Of a DNA stretch of 64,000 nt, positions 27,850 to 35,157 are shown one piece after another. Within the stretch, counting starts at the first letter, position 1, and the number at the start of each line of letters is the position of its first letter. The translations under genes were made by a program, and so were the position numbers. Source of the DNA: an uncultured Gammaproteobacteria bacterium (GTDB lineage: Bacteria > Pseudomonadota > Gammaproteobacteria > Arenicellales > Poriferihabitantaceae); contig CALKKV010000026.1 in the NCBI GenBank assembly GCA_937992195.1, forward strand, positions 1 to 64,000, in the 5' to 3' direction. The notes beneath the pieces were generated by a model. It made no database searches. It saw only the letters and a list, made by a program, of their open reading frames with translations, and was not told the origin of the DNA.

Positions 27850-28965
27850 CTATACCAACAAATCTATTTGTTCAATCACTTTCTCAGGGGAAATTTGTTT
27901 GCTACATTCGTGTTGGCGATCTGTACCACGAAACCTTGGACACCAATTCCAGTCATTTCGATCGAAAACAGTTGATTCATCATTCCAACAACCATGACAA
28001 ACCTGTTTGTTTATGACTCTATAACAGTTGTTATTAAACTCCGCCCATTCCTGGCTAAATCCTGAAATCAATACCACGGGTTTCTTTAGCGCCCAGGCAA
28101 GCCAGGATAGACCTGACCCTAAACCGATAAAAAAATCGGCGTTATCAATTTGCTGAATTCGGTCTGAAATAGGATAGTCCCCGGTAAGATCATTAACTCC
28201 GATTAGCTCAGTTGGTTCTTTTTGGACAATATCTACGATATAGCCGCGCTTAGTTAAGTGATTAACGATTTCTTGCCAACCTGTAGGATGATTCCATAAT
28301 TTACACGCAGCCGTTGATGCTGTTGCGATCGCTACTGATTTTTTTTCTCTTCTATTGGAGTCTGTAGCACGTTTTAAAACGGGCCTTGCTTCGACGTAAG
28401 GAACACCGAGAATATCTGCAGCTACTTTCGCTAATGGCTGTTGTCTCGGATCTAAGGGATGATTCCATGTTCTGTTTTCAAAGAAAAAGCCGATATTAAA
28501 CGTGGCATAACAATTGTTTAGTGTCTCTTCGGGTGAGATAAATTTTAGTTCGGGATAACTAGAATCATCGAACAGCCCATCCCAAAAATGCGAAACGTAA
28601 ACTTCGGCTTTTTCGTGTGTTTTGGCAAATGCATGAATCTGCGGCATCCAAGCTAGCGTATCTCCCAAGCTTTTAGAGTCGATATTTATCCGAACTTTTT
28701 TATTGCTGACGTTGAACACATGATCGAATACTCTCTTGCCCTTGTCATTAAACACGTTGATTGACCAGGGAGAGTAGTATTTGCGATGACTCTGAGTCCA
28801 AAAGCCTTCCCATAATACATCTCCATGCACAATTTCTCCGTCTACTTTCATTTCAACCTTATATTGCGAGGAGCCTTGGATGACTTCCACCAACGCTCCA
28901 TCGTTGAAATGTATATTTATTTTGGGCTTTCCAAAAAGCCTGTTTAAAACTGCTATGCTACTCAT
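27850..28965 (-). CDS. TibC-like protein O-heptosyltransferase (BAHT family)
   Basis: This cytosolic enzyme would move heptose from ADP-heptose to serine side chains of an exported protein. The ATG at 28965 overlaps the DUF6502 stop by eight bases and gives 371 residues, the family length. It matches TibC from end to end: IHFNDGALVEV near residue 17, KSLGDTLAWMPQIHAFA near 100, TASTAACKLWNHPTGWQEIV near 225 and ADFFIGLGSGLSWLAWAL near 287. The iron-finger cysteines C-x2-C-x15-C-x11-C begin at CHGCWNDES and end at HEC, with spacing equal to TibC as I remember it. Known members modify self-associating autotransporters. None is in the window, so the adjacent Ser-rich lipoproteins are candidate substrates. 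Confidence 0.93.
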   Translation of the reverse strand: MSSIAVLNRLFGKPKINIHFNDGALVEVIQGSSQYKVEMKVDGEIVHGDVLWEGFWTQSHRKYYSPWSINVFNDKGKRVFDHVFNVSNKKVRINIDSKSLGDTLAWMPQIHAFAKTHEKAEVYVSHFWDGLFDDSSYPELKFISPEETLNNCYATFNIGFFFENRTWNHPLDPRQQPLAKVAADILGVPYVEARPVLKRATDSNRREKKSVAIATASTAACKLWNHPTGWQEIVNHLTKRGYIVDIVQKEPTELIGVNDLTGDYPISDRIQQIDNADFFIGLGSGLSWLAWALKKPVVLISGFSQEWAEFNNNCYRVINKQVCHGCWNDESTVFDRNDWNWCPRFRGTDRQHECSKQISPEKVIEQIDLLV

Positions 28966-29791
28966 CTTTTTCGTCAACATGGTAACTATATATGCCAAGC
29001 CTAAAACGTTTGGTAGCAACTTCACTATCTGAATCATTCCTGGAAAGCTCTGATGCGCGGCTGTAAATAGTTTTAAGCAGTTCCATCCCCCCCTCATCGA
29101 TAAGTTTATTCAGTTCTTCAATCGATTCCTCCGACAAATTATCCATAAATGCACTTCGTTCGAACATTAGATCTGGGCTTTCATACAAGTTATTGGTGGC
29201 TGCTGCGATATGGTCGTGAATATGCATACCGAAATAGTCTATTAGCTCAGTTCGATTCTTGTCTGGTTTGTACACTTTTTTTTTCAATACCACCAAACCG
29301 TTTTTCTGTATTAAAACCATCCCTTTTGAAACTAGGTCATCAAGAACTGTCCTCGACTTAACATCGCTAGTCACCAATGTCACCAGTCCCTCAAAGCTAA
29401 CATCATTATTATCCCGCGCTAACTTTTCGAGCTTCAGTGGTGTACCATTTTTTGAGAGGAAATTTGAGTTGGTAGTCCACTCCGCGATTACCCTAACTCC
29501 TAAGCTCGCCTTCAAAGCACCAGTCGATCGAGAAGTATTTGAGTCTCGAAGTTCTTTCACGTATCTACGCGCAATTCCTGTCATGAGACTTACCCGACTA
29601 TCCGTTGGGTTCTTGAATTCGTTCTTGCGTTGATATTCTGCTTCGGCGATCTCTACGTACAATGGACGAAGAACTTGTATCAGCCGGGTATAGGTAAACC
29701 CTCTAGACAGCAAAAACCTCACCAGAGGCCGAAGAAGTCTAGCGAGTGCTTTAATGAGATGTGTTTCTTCAGATGATTGTGCCTTAGCCAT
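28958..29791 (-). CDS. DUF6502 family protein
   Basis: This 277-residue soluble, mainly helical protein fits my recollection of DUF6502: LIKALARLLRPLVRFLLSRG near residue 12, FTYTRLIQVLRPLYVEIAE near 32, and SRVSLMTGIARRYVKELRD near 65, which looks like a helix-turn-helix. The C-terminal part has HIHDHIAAATNNLYESPDLMFER near 192. The family has no known function; its shape suggests a DNA-binding regulator. It is translationally coupled to the heptosyltransferase and divergent from the repeat lipoproteins, whose promoter carries a palindrome. Confidence 0.75.
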   Translation of the reverse strand: MAKAQSSEETHLIKALARLLRPLVRFLLSRGFTYTRLIQVLRPLYVEIAEAEYQRKNEFKNPTDSRVSLMTGIARRYVKELRDSNTSRSTGALKASLGVRVIAEWTTNSNFLSKNGTPLKLEKLARDNNDVSFEGLVTLVTSDVKSRTVLDDLVSKGMVLIQKNGLVVLKKKVYKPDKNRTELIDYFGMHIHDHIAAATNNLYESPDLMFERSAFMDNLSEESIEELNKLIDEGGMELLKTIYSRASELSRNDSDSEVATKRFRLGIYSYHVDEKDE

Positions 29792-29851
29792 TCTCCGACA
29801 TTATCAGCTTTGAGCCGTTTGTATTGATTTAACAACAATTGTCATTATAAC

Positions 29852-29880
29852 TTGACGTGGAACTTAGTTCCACTTTATAT
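29852..29880 (+). promoter_or_regulatory. Promoter of the first repeat lipoprotein with a palindrome in its spacer
   Basis: TTGACG at 29852-29857 and TTATAT at 29875-29880 are 17 bases apart; TATATT at 29877-29882 would give 19. The perfect palindrome GTGGAAC-TTA-GTTCCAC (29857-29873) fills the space between the boxes. A regulator binding there would control this promoter directly. Confidence 0.65.
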
Positions 29881-29940
29881 TCAACTCCTCTGCTAATGGC
29901 CATGCCATCCTTTTACAAACTTTCAAATATGAGGAATATC

Positions 29941-30279
29941 ATGAATGAGGAAAACTTAAAAAGGCGAAAAGTGCTCTCATTACTCAGCGTTTTGGGGTTA
30001 ACCAGTCTTGTTGGATGCGGAGGCGGTGGTGAAACTTCTTCTGGAAGTGGCACTTCATTTGGAACCGGGTCCTCTAGTGGTACTTCTGGCTCATCGGGTA
30101 CCTCCGGCTCATCGGGTACCTCCGGCCCATCGGGTACTTCCGGCCCATCGGGTACTTCCGGCTCATCGGGTACGTCCGGCTCATCTGGTACTTCTGGCTC
30201 GTCTGGCTCGTCTGGTAGTTCCGGTTCGAGCGGTTATGACGAAGATGATGAAGATAAAGATGATGAAGATGACGACTAG
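29941..30279 (+). CDS. Tat-type lipoprotein with Gly-Thr-Ser-Gly-Ser-Ser repeats and acidic tail
   Basis: The ATG at 29941 has GAGG eight bases before it; earlier ATGs lack this. The 112-residue product starts with LKRRKVLSLL, a twin-arginine-like motif, and a lipobox ending LVGC near residue 23. The mature protein has almost no other sequence than a Ser/Gly/Thr repeat (units such as GTSGSS and GTSGPS) and the acid tail YDEDDEDKDDEDDD. The repeat is probably disordered and exposed. It resembles glycan-carrying repeats of surface proteins, and the divergent TibC-like gene supports that as inference. No folded domain is present. Confidence 0.8.
   Translation: MNEENLKRRKVLSLLSVLGLTSLVGCGGGGETSSGSGTSFGTGSSSGTSGSSGTSGSSGTSGPSGTSGPSGTSGSSGTSGSSGTSGSSGSSGSSGSSGYDEDDEDKDDEDDD
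30079..30231 (+). repeat. Tandem array of seven 18-bp units
   Basis: Units run from 30079 to 30204 with consensus GGTACTTCCGGCTCATCG, mostly varying at third codon positions, and end in shorter 9-bp derivatives to 30231. Each 18-bp unit encodes Gly-Thr-Ser-Gly-Ser/Pro-Ser. Confidence 0.92.
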
Positions 30280-30431
30280 TAATTCGCGCCTTAGAGCAGC
30301 TACTCATCTATCAAAAGTAAAATGAAGCCCTTAAAGCAATATACTTAGTTCCAAATCTAGGTCGTGTATAGTCGAAAAATCAGGTGCATCGCAGTTAATC
30401 GTTCGCAGTTCAATTTAGAAAAACTCAATCA

Positions 30432-31022
30432 ATGTTAAAAAGAAGGCAAGTACTTAAACGATTAGCTGCTATGTACCTCGGTATTGGTGGTTTTTTATCA
30501 GGCTGTGGTAACTCCACAACGAGCTCCTCGGGTGGCGGAATCGTTGCAACAGGAAGAGCGCTCATTAACGGCAATGTCGCCTCCAGCGACTTACCTGGTG
30601 GAATAGCTGGATTAAATGTCACAATTGCAGACCAAAGCTCGACAACGGATTCAAGGGGAAGATTTTCCGTAAATGATGTTCCGAAAGGTAGCAACAACTT
30701 AGTTTTCGAATCAAACGGTAGTTCGTCAAATTTACCAGTGGAGGTACCTGATACGGCGATATTAACCCTTGATAACATTCGTATACGCGGAGCTTCTGCT
30801 GCCGCAGAAAATATCACTGTTTCCCAGCCACCGACTAATTCATCCAGCGGTACTAGTGGCTCCTCCGGTAGTAGTGGTTCTTCTGGTAACAGTGGTTCCT
30901 CTGGTAGTAGCGGTTCCTCCGATAGCAGTGGTTCCTCTGGTAGTAGTGGTTCTTCTGGTAGTAGCGGTTCTTCTGGTAGCAGCGGCGAGGATGATGAAGA
31001 AGATGATGAGGATGATGACTAA
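30432..31022 (+). CDS. Tat-type lipoprotein with carboxypeptidase-regulatory-like domain, Gly-Ser-Ser repeats and acidic tail
   Basis: This 196-residue protein starts MLKRRQVLKRLAAMYLG, a twin-arginine-like signal, with a lipobox FLSGC near residue 26. Residues 40-110 look like one CarboxypepD_reg/TonB-plug-type beta sandwich (RALINGNVASSDLPGGIAGL, TTDSRGRFSVNDVPKGSNNL). A repeat of seven GSSGSS-type units follows, then the acid tail EDDEEDDEDDD. The plan (lipobox, repeat, acid tail) matches the first lipoprotein 150 bases upstream, but the repeat DNA differs. It has a folded domain that the first one lacks. The Ser-rich repeat is a possible O-glycosylation target. Confidence 0.82.
   Translation: MLKRRQVLKRLAAMYLGIGGFLSGCGNSTTSSSGGGIVATGRALINGNVASSDLPGGIAGLNVTIADQSSTTDSRGRFSVNDVPKGSNNLVFESNGSSSNLPVEVPDTAILTLDNIRIRGASAAAENITVSQPPTNSSSGTSGSSGSSGSSGNSGSSGSSGSSDSSGSSGSSGSSGSSGSSGSSGEDDEEDDEDDD
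30849..30986 (+). repeat. Tandem array of seven 18-bp units (second lipoprotein)
   Basis: Seven units (30849-30974) of consensus GGTAGTAGTGGTTCCTCT encode Gly-Ser-Ser-Gly-Ser-Ser, followed by a partial unit to 30986. The peptide resembles the first array, but the codons are largely different (AGT where the first has TCN). Confidence 0.92.
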
Positions 31023-31459
31023 CTGAGAATTATAAATCCTACTCCACTCTATTGAGATAGCGATTAAGTGCAAAAACCGCTCCTACGTATGATGCCATTT
31101 GAGTTTTCCATCAGGTTAACTCGGTTGTACTTTCTACCCCTAAAATATTTCTTGCAGTAATGGAAAAACCAAACTGAACATCTTTATCGAACATCAATCA
31201 ATCGTCCCTTGTTGTAAGCATTTTTGAAATATCTACTATTTGCTGCGGGTTCAAATGACCATCGTCCCTTATTTAAAAGCACTTGTATGGGAAGATAGAG
31301 TTTTTCGGGATTTCTGGCTTCACATACGTCCGATATCTCTGCCTTAAAAGAACGGGGATATCATGCGCGTTCACTCTCTTGTCAGCATGTTTTGATTTTC
31401 GTAATTTCGCTATTTTCAGCACGAACAAATAAAGAAACTGCAGCTAGACTCCTTCGAAT
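31023..31459. other. Non-coding stretch after the repeat lipoproteins
   Basis: In 437 bases I see no gene and no terminator. The ten bases ATCGTCCCTT occur at 31201 and again exactly 60 bases later at 31261, each with similar right-hand flanks, perhaps an old local duplication. Confidence 0.4.
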
Positions 31460-32398
31460 TCAATCAAACCGTTCAACCCAATCCACTGTAACTTCAGTCC
31501 CGCCAAGCGAATCAAACGGCGCGACCGATTCTCGCGTGTGCCGAATCCGGGCAAATAATTTTGCGGTCTCGCGGTAGGGCGTCAAATCATCGACTCCAAC
31601 CACCCCTAGGGTCGGATCCTCAGAAATTTGTAAACCCATACCTTTACCAATATTAAAAGTAGAAGCCCCCGGCGGCAATTTTCGCGAAGAAAAACTCACC
31701 TTTGACTGTTTCTTCCGCTTTGGTCCCAAAAGTGTGCACCAGCCAATATTAAGCAATGCTGTATCTTCAAACTCTTTGAATCGGTAAGGGTCGGTAAAGT
31801 CGACGCAATGAAACCGCTCGAGTAATGTTGGTATAAATGGATCAAACAAAGTCAATTTCTGGTAAGTCGATGTAAAGACATTCAAACCAAAACCGATGTA
31901 GCCCGATACAAATGGAAAATCGCCAATCAGTTCAACCGCGATATCACGAAGCGATTGACTGCCTTGCTCCAGCGTATCAATTGGCAATAAAAGCCGGATA
32001 TAACCAGTTCGATACGGGTCATTACACAATTGAAAAGAGATATCAGAAACGCTGTCACCACGCTCTGAACCGTGCAGCGCCATGGCAAATGGCTTATCCC
32101 ATTTCTGGTTATCGACCCATTTGGCTAAATGGGTCGACATCGCCTTGGTCTTCTTACGAAACGATATTCATCCCGTCGAACCATATCTGGCAGAAAACGG
32201 CGTAAACCAATGCAGAATTTCGCCAGATAGCAGCGCCAGTGCCCTGTCCTGAGTTTGCAAAAGACCGTCGACATGGGTCTGCACATCACTATCAAAATAG
32301 AAACGAATTTCACAACAAAGCTGGCTCAATCGGGCATTGTCATGCTCGTCAACGTATTCAAATCTAGATTGGTGTTTCAGGACATGCTGCAAATTCAT
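31460..32398 (-). pseudogene. DUF3396 (TsiV-like type VI immunity family) gene interrupted by an in-frame TGA
   Basis: The ATG at 32398 opens 76 codons (MNLQHVLKHQ to ARYGSTG), then a TGA at 32170-32168. The same frame runs on without shift through ISFRKKTKA into 226 further codons (MSTHLAKWVD to VDWVERFD). Together they make about 311 residues, a plausible length for this family. PFVSGYIGFGLNVF, NIGWCTLLG and the C-terminal FARIRHTRESVAP look like DUF3396, which protects against VRR-nuclease type effectors in T6SS pairs. No effector or T6SS gene is nearby. The gene is either inactive, or the second half is made alone from the ATG at 32140. Confidence 0.7.
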
Positions 32399-33082
32399 AT
32401 TAATAAGATTATTTTACGTTTGCGGAGGTTGTGCTTACTTTTTATCTTCTGACAACTGATCTGCAAAACGACAATGGACTCAACGCGAAGTTATAGTTCC
32501 GGATATAAATCTTTTATAACTGCAATACAGATTTAGAATTCACTGTTATTGTAGAACGCCGAGATCAAGCTATGTGAAATCGGTTATTGGATATAGAAAT
32601 TGTAGTCTGTCGGATCATTGGAAACTATTCAGCTGATTCAAGCTCGCAATACTATTTCGATTTTAGCTAACCCATGCATTACTTCCTAAAACACATGCGA
32701 GCTTTTCTGTTCAGCGGTCTTTGTTCTTCAACAAAAACTTTCAACGCTGCGTCTAGGCTATTGATGGCAGCAGGAGATACACCATAAAGCACCATCTCCC
32801 AAATCACTTCGGCAATCTCTTTTTAGCAAAGACCCGCCTTGCGGTCACCTTCAATATTGGCTTTAAGATGAGGCACCATTTTTCCCCTGGCGGGGTTAAA
32901 GCCGCTATTGTTGCCGCATAGCGATCTTTCAGAGGTAATCCAAGCCGGGCACATTGCCGGCCGGAAGCAGACTCAACCTTACCTTTCCCACCCCAAGGAG
33001 CAAATGACTTTAGCGGCCCTCTAAAACTTCTTCCATACTACGATAGCCTGGCGCAGACTGCAGTGTTATTAGTCGCAGGCGC
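32399..33082. other. Degenerate 680-base gap
   Basis: No intact gene is seen in this stretch. It contains the decayed AhpD/CMD-like remnant listed separately (32679 to about 32965); the rest shows nothing recognisable. Confidence 0.55.
32679..32965 (-). pseudogene. Remnant of a carboxymuconolactone decarboxylase-like gene
   Basis: On the minus strand one frame reads LGLPLKDRYAATIAAL. After a one-base shift another reads GKMVPHLKANIEGDRKAGLC, then TAA, then EIAEVIWEMVLYGVSP and AAINSLDAALKVFVEEQ. The order and wording are those of the CMD domain (LKxRxxxTIAAL, HLKAN, EIAEVIWxMxxYGxxPAAINSL). One frameshift, one stop codon and no clear start show a dead gene. Confidence 0.7.
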
Positions 33083-33745
33083 CTATAAGTTGATGCGCAC
33101 GCCAAAGCGCAACTGAGTGCTACCAAAATCGAAGTCCGTAGCTACAGAGCCGGTCGACACCGACGTAGTCAGCTCCGCGCTCTCGGTGCCCAAATACCGA
33201 TACTCAGCGAAAAGGTTGGTCCGATCGCTGAGGTCATATCCGACACCTGCCATAATTTGATAGGCGAAAACGGTGTCGTCGTCGTCAAGCACGTCGGGTA
33301 TAGCATCAACACCAAAGTCTTCCGCCTCTATCATGGCTACACCCAGGCCAGCACCCAAATAGGGTTTAAACGCTGTTCCTGTAGAAAAGTCGTAATACCC
33401 ATTGAGCAATATGCCAGCCATGTTTGTCCCGCCGGTAGCACCTGCCAGCGGTTCACCACCGTTAAGGGAGTGGGAACTTACTTCATCCTCGCCCACTACT
33501 AACTCAAACTCGTACCGATAACCTCCCCGTTTCCAGCCGTAGGCCGCGCTATAGTTCCAGTCGTCTTCGAATTCCGTATCGATGGTACCGGATGCGACCT
33601 GGAAACTGGTATCGTCGGTTGCGATGATACCAAGACCAAAAGAGATGTAGTTTTCAGAATCCTGGGCGTGTGCGGAAGCGCTAAAACCCAGTAACGAAAT
33701 CAAACAAATCACATTCAATTTAGCAATTTTGGTGGCAAGTTTCAT
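33083..33745 (-). CDS. Outer-membrane beta-barrel protein (OmpA/Opa-type fold)
   Basis: This 220-residue protein has a signal peptide ending AHAQ before DSENYISFG. The mature chain shows alternating hydrophobic strands and acidic turns expected of an eight-stranded barrel: YAAYGWKRGGYRYEFELVVG-type strands near residue 68, FKPYLGAGLGVAMIEAEDFG near 122, YQIMAGVGYDLSDRTNLFAE near 155 and TQLRFGVRINL at the end. Such barrels are structural or adhesive. It stands alone, and no substrate can be named. Confidence 0.85.
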   Translation of the reverse strand: MKLATKIAKLNVICLISLLGFSASAHAQDSENYISFGLGIIATDDTSFQVASGTIDTEFEDDWNYSAAYGWKRGGYRYEFELVVGEDEVSSHSLNGGEPLAGATGGTNMAGILLNGYYDFSTGTAFKPYLGAGLGVAMIEAEDFGVDAIPDVLDDDDTVFAYQIMAGVGYDLSDRTNLFAEYRYLGTESAELTTSVSTGSVATDFDFGSTQLRFGVRINL

Positions 33746-33930
33746 GGAAAACCTCAGCTGGAAAAAAACGTACTTTAGACTAACTCCAATAAAGTGAAAA
33801 GACTGCGAATGAGAGGGCTACAGCAAAAAATTTCAATCAAACCCATGCGATTCTAATTGATTGGGACTAACGTCCGGTTTGCTTACTCTACCGTCTCTAC
33901 AGATTGTCAATCGGCGTATTTTTTCCCCGT

Positions 33931-34800
33931 TCATCCCGTACCCCATGACACTTGCAAGGGAGGAGAGGTCATATAGGTTGTTCGATATAACAACCGCCGA
34001 AAGCCATCATAATCATTCGTCGCATAGTGCAAAGTTGCTCGATTGTTCCAGACCACAACATCTCCCTTTTGCCATCTCCAGCGAATAGAAAAATCTGGAC
34101 GGGTACAGTGTTTGTAAATTGCCTCCAGGTAAGGCTTGCTTTCTTCAACACTCATACCCTCTAGTCTAGTGGTATAGGTCGGGTTCAGAAAAAGAGCTCT
34201 CCTTTGACTTTCTGGCAGTATGATTGAAGCTGGGTGGGATATTTCGCGATCCGCTTTCGGATCACCGCGACGCATTTTGATTGCGCCATTGGCTTGGGTA
34301 GAAAGCGGTGGCGCAAATTGCACTCCATAAGGCTTACCAACATGGATCGCATTTCTGCCTTCAATTAATTCCTTAAGATCATTGGATAACGTTTCATAAG
34401 CGGCAACCTGATTAGCCCAAAGCGTATCTCCTCCTACTGGTGGGATCTCTACTGCATGCAATACCGATCCCGCTGGCGGGTTTTCAAGAAAGCTGAAGTC
34501 GGAATGCCATTCTCCGCCAAACACACCGGTCTTAACTTCTTCCGACTCTTTCAACACAGCAATTACTTCTGGATCTTCAGCCGTCGGCATCACATAGGGT
34601 AATCGACCCGTCTGACCAAATAGAGAAGTCAATTTTTTTTGGTCCGCCTGAGTGATTCTTTGGTATCGAAAAACAATAACGTGATAATCGTTTAATGCTG
34701 ATCGAATAAACTCTTGTTCGACAGTTGATAACTCTGCGCCTAAATCGATACCTACGATTTCCGCGCCAAGCAATCCCGTTATTTTTCTTATTTCAGCCAT
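33931..34800 (-). CDS. TauD/TfdA family Fe(II)/2-oxoglutarate dioxygenase
   Basis: The ATG at 34800 (MAEIRKIT) is taken; one at 34809 is also possible. The 289-residue enzyme has the iron motif HSD (GGEWHSDFSFL) near residue 100. The distal His is in RATLHYATNDYDGFRRLLYR near 255 (core TLHYATNDY), followed by the 2-oxoglutarate-binding Arg. NPTYTTRLEGMSVEES is the usual TauD middle segment. TauD releases sulfite from taurine; TfdA opens aryl ether bonds. No sulfonate importer is adjacent, so the substrate is open. Confidence 0.92.
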   Translation of the reverse strand: MAEIRKITGLLGAEIVGIDLGAELSTVEQEFIRSALNDYHVIVFRYQRITQADQKKLTSLFGQTGRLPYVMPTAEDPEVIAVLKESEEVKTGVFGGEWHSDFSFLENPPAGSVLHAVEIPPVGGDTLWANQVAAYETLSNDLKELIEGRNAIHVGKPYGVQFAPPLSTQANGAIKMRRGDPKADREISHPASIILPESQRRALFLNPTYTTRLEGMSVEESKPYLEAIYKHCTRPDFSIRWRWQKGDVVVWNNRATLHYATNDYDGFRRLLYRTTYMTSPPLQVSWGTG

Positions 34801-34809
34801 ACGTACCAA

Positions 34810-35157
34810 TAGAGGGGCCAGGTCTTTATTACTCTAGGCATATCTAGTTCGATCATAAAGCAAATACTGAACACACGTGTGTTCCGGATATTTTTGTCAG
34901 ATTTGTCTTACATGTCGCCATCATCCTAACGTTAATACACATCGGCAATACCGCAGGAATCATTAAGTTTGATGATGCAGAAACAACGAAATGCATTGCT
35001 GCTGTCTCCGCACAATTGGCCATTGCAAGGGTTGGTAAGGCGAGAAAAGCAAGTAAAAAGGCGTTTTACGCGGAAAAATCAGGCTTTAAAGGATAAAAAT
35101 GGATTTAACACCGCTTTTATCCTTTAAAAACCGGCGTTTTCAGGGCAATATCAGTGT
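34810..35157. other. Intergenic region upstream of the hybrid kinase
   Basis: These 348 bases separate the TauD-like gene from the divergent kinase. They contain the long inverted repeat listed below. A frame stays open from about 34849 to 35096 on the plus strand but has no start codon, so I do not call it a gene. Confidence 0.45.
35085..35128 (+). promoter_or_regulatory. Perfect 14-bp inverted repeat before the hybrid kinase
   Basis: TTTAAAGGATAAAA (35085-35098) and TTTTATCCTTTAAA (35115-35128) are exact complements around 16 bases, ending 29 bases before the kinase ATG. It could be an operator or an attenuating hairpin in the leader. Confidence 0.55.

Noticed and set aside
29857..29940. 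Longer N-terminus for the first repeat lipoprotein (ATG at 29857)
   Set aside because: That ATG reading overlaps the promoter boxes and puts 28 extra residues before the twin-arginine signal.
30008..30325. Out-of-frame readings of the repeat DNA giving VLPAHR-type repeats
   Set aside because: These are shadows of the tandem array. The lipoprotein frame has the signal peptide, lipobox and ribosome-binding site.
30079..30986. CRISPR array
   Set aside because: The repeats are contiguous 18-bp coding units without spacers.
33083..33745. Possibility that the outer-membrane barrel is the autotransporter client of the heptosyltransferase
   Set aside because: It has only about 200 mature residues, no passenger domain and no strand-loop-strand repeats.
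34849..35096. Open frame on the plus strand with a reasonable amino acid mix (ends in KSGFKG)
   Set aside because: There is no ATG, GTG or TTG in frame and no known family. It may be chance or a very old remnant.
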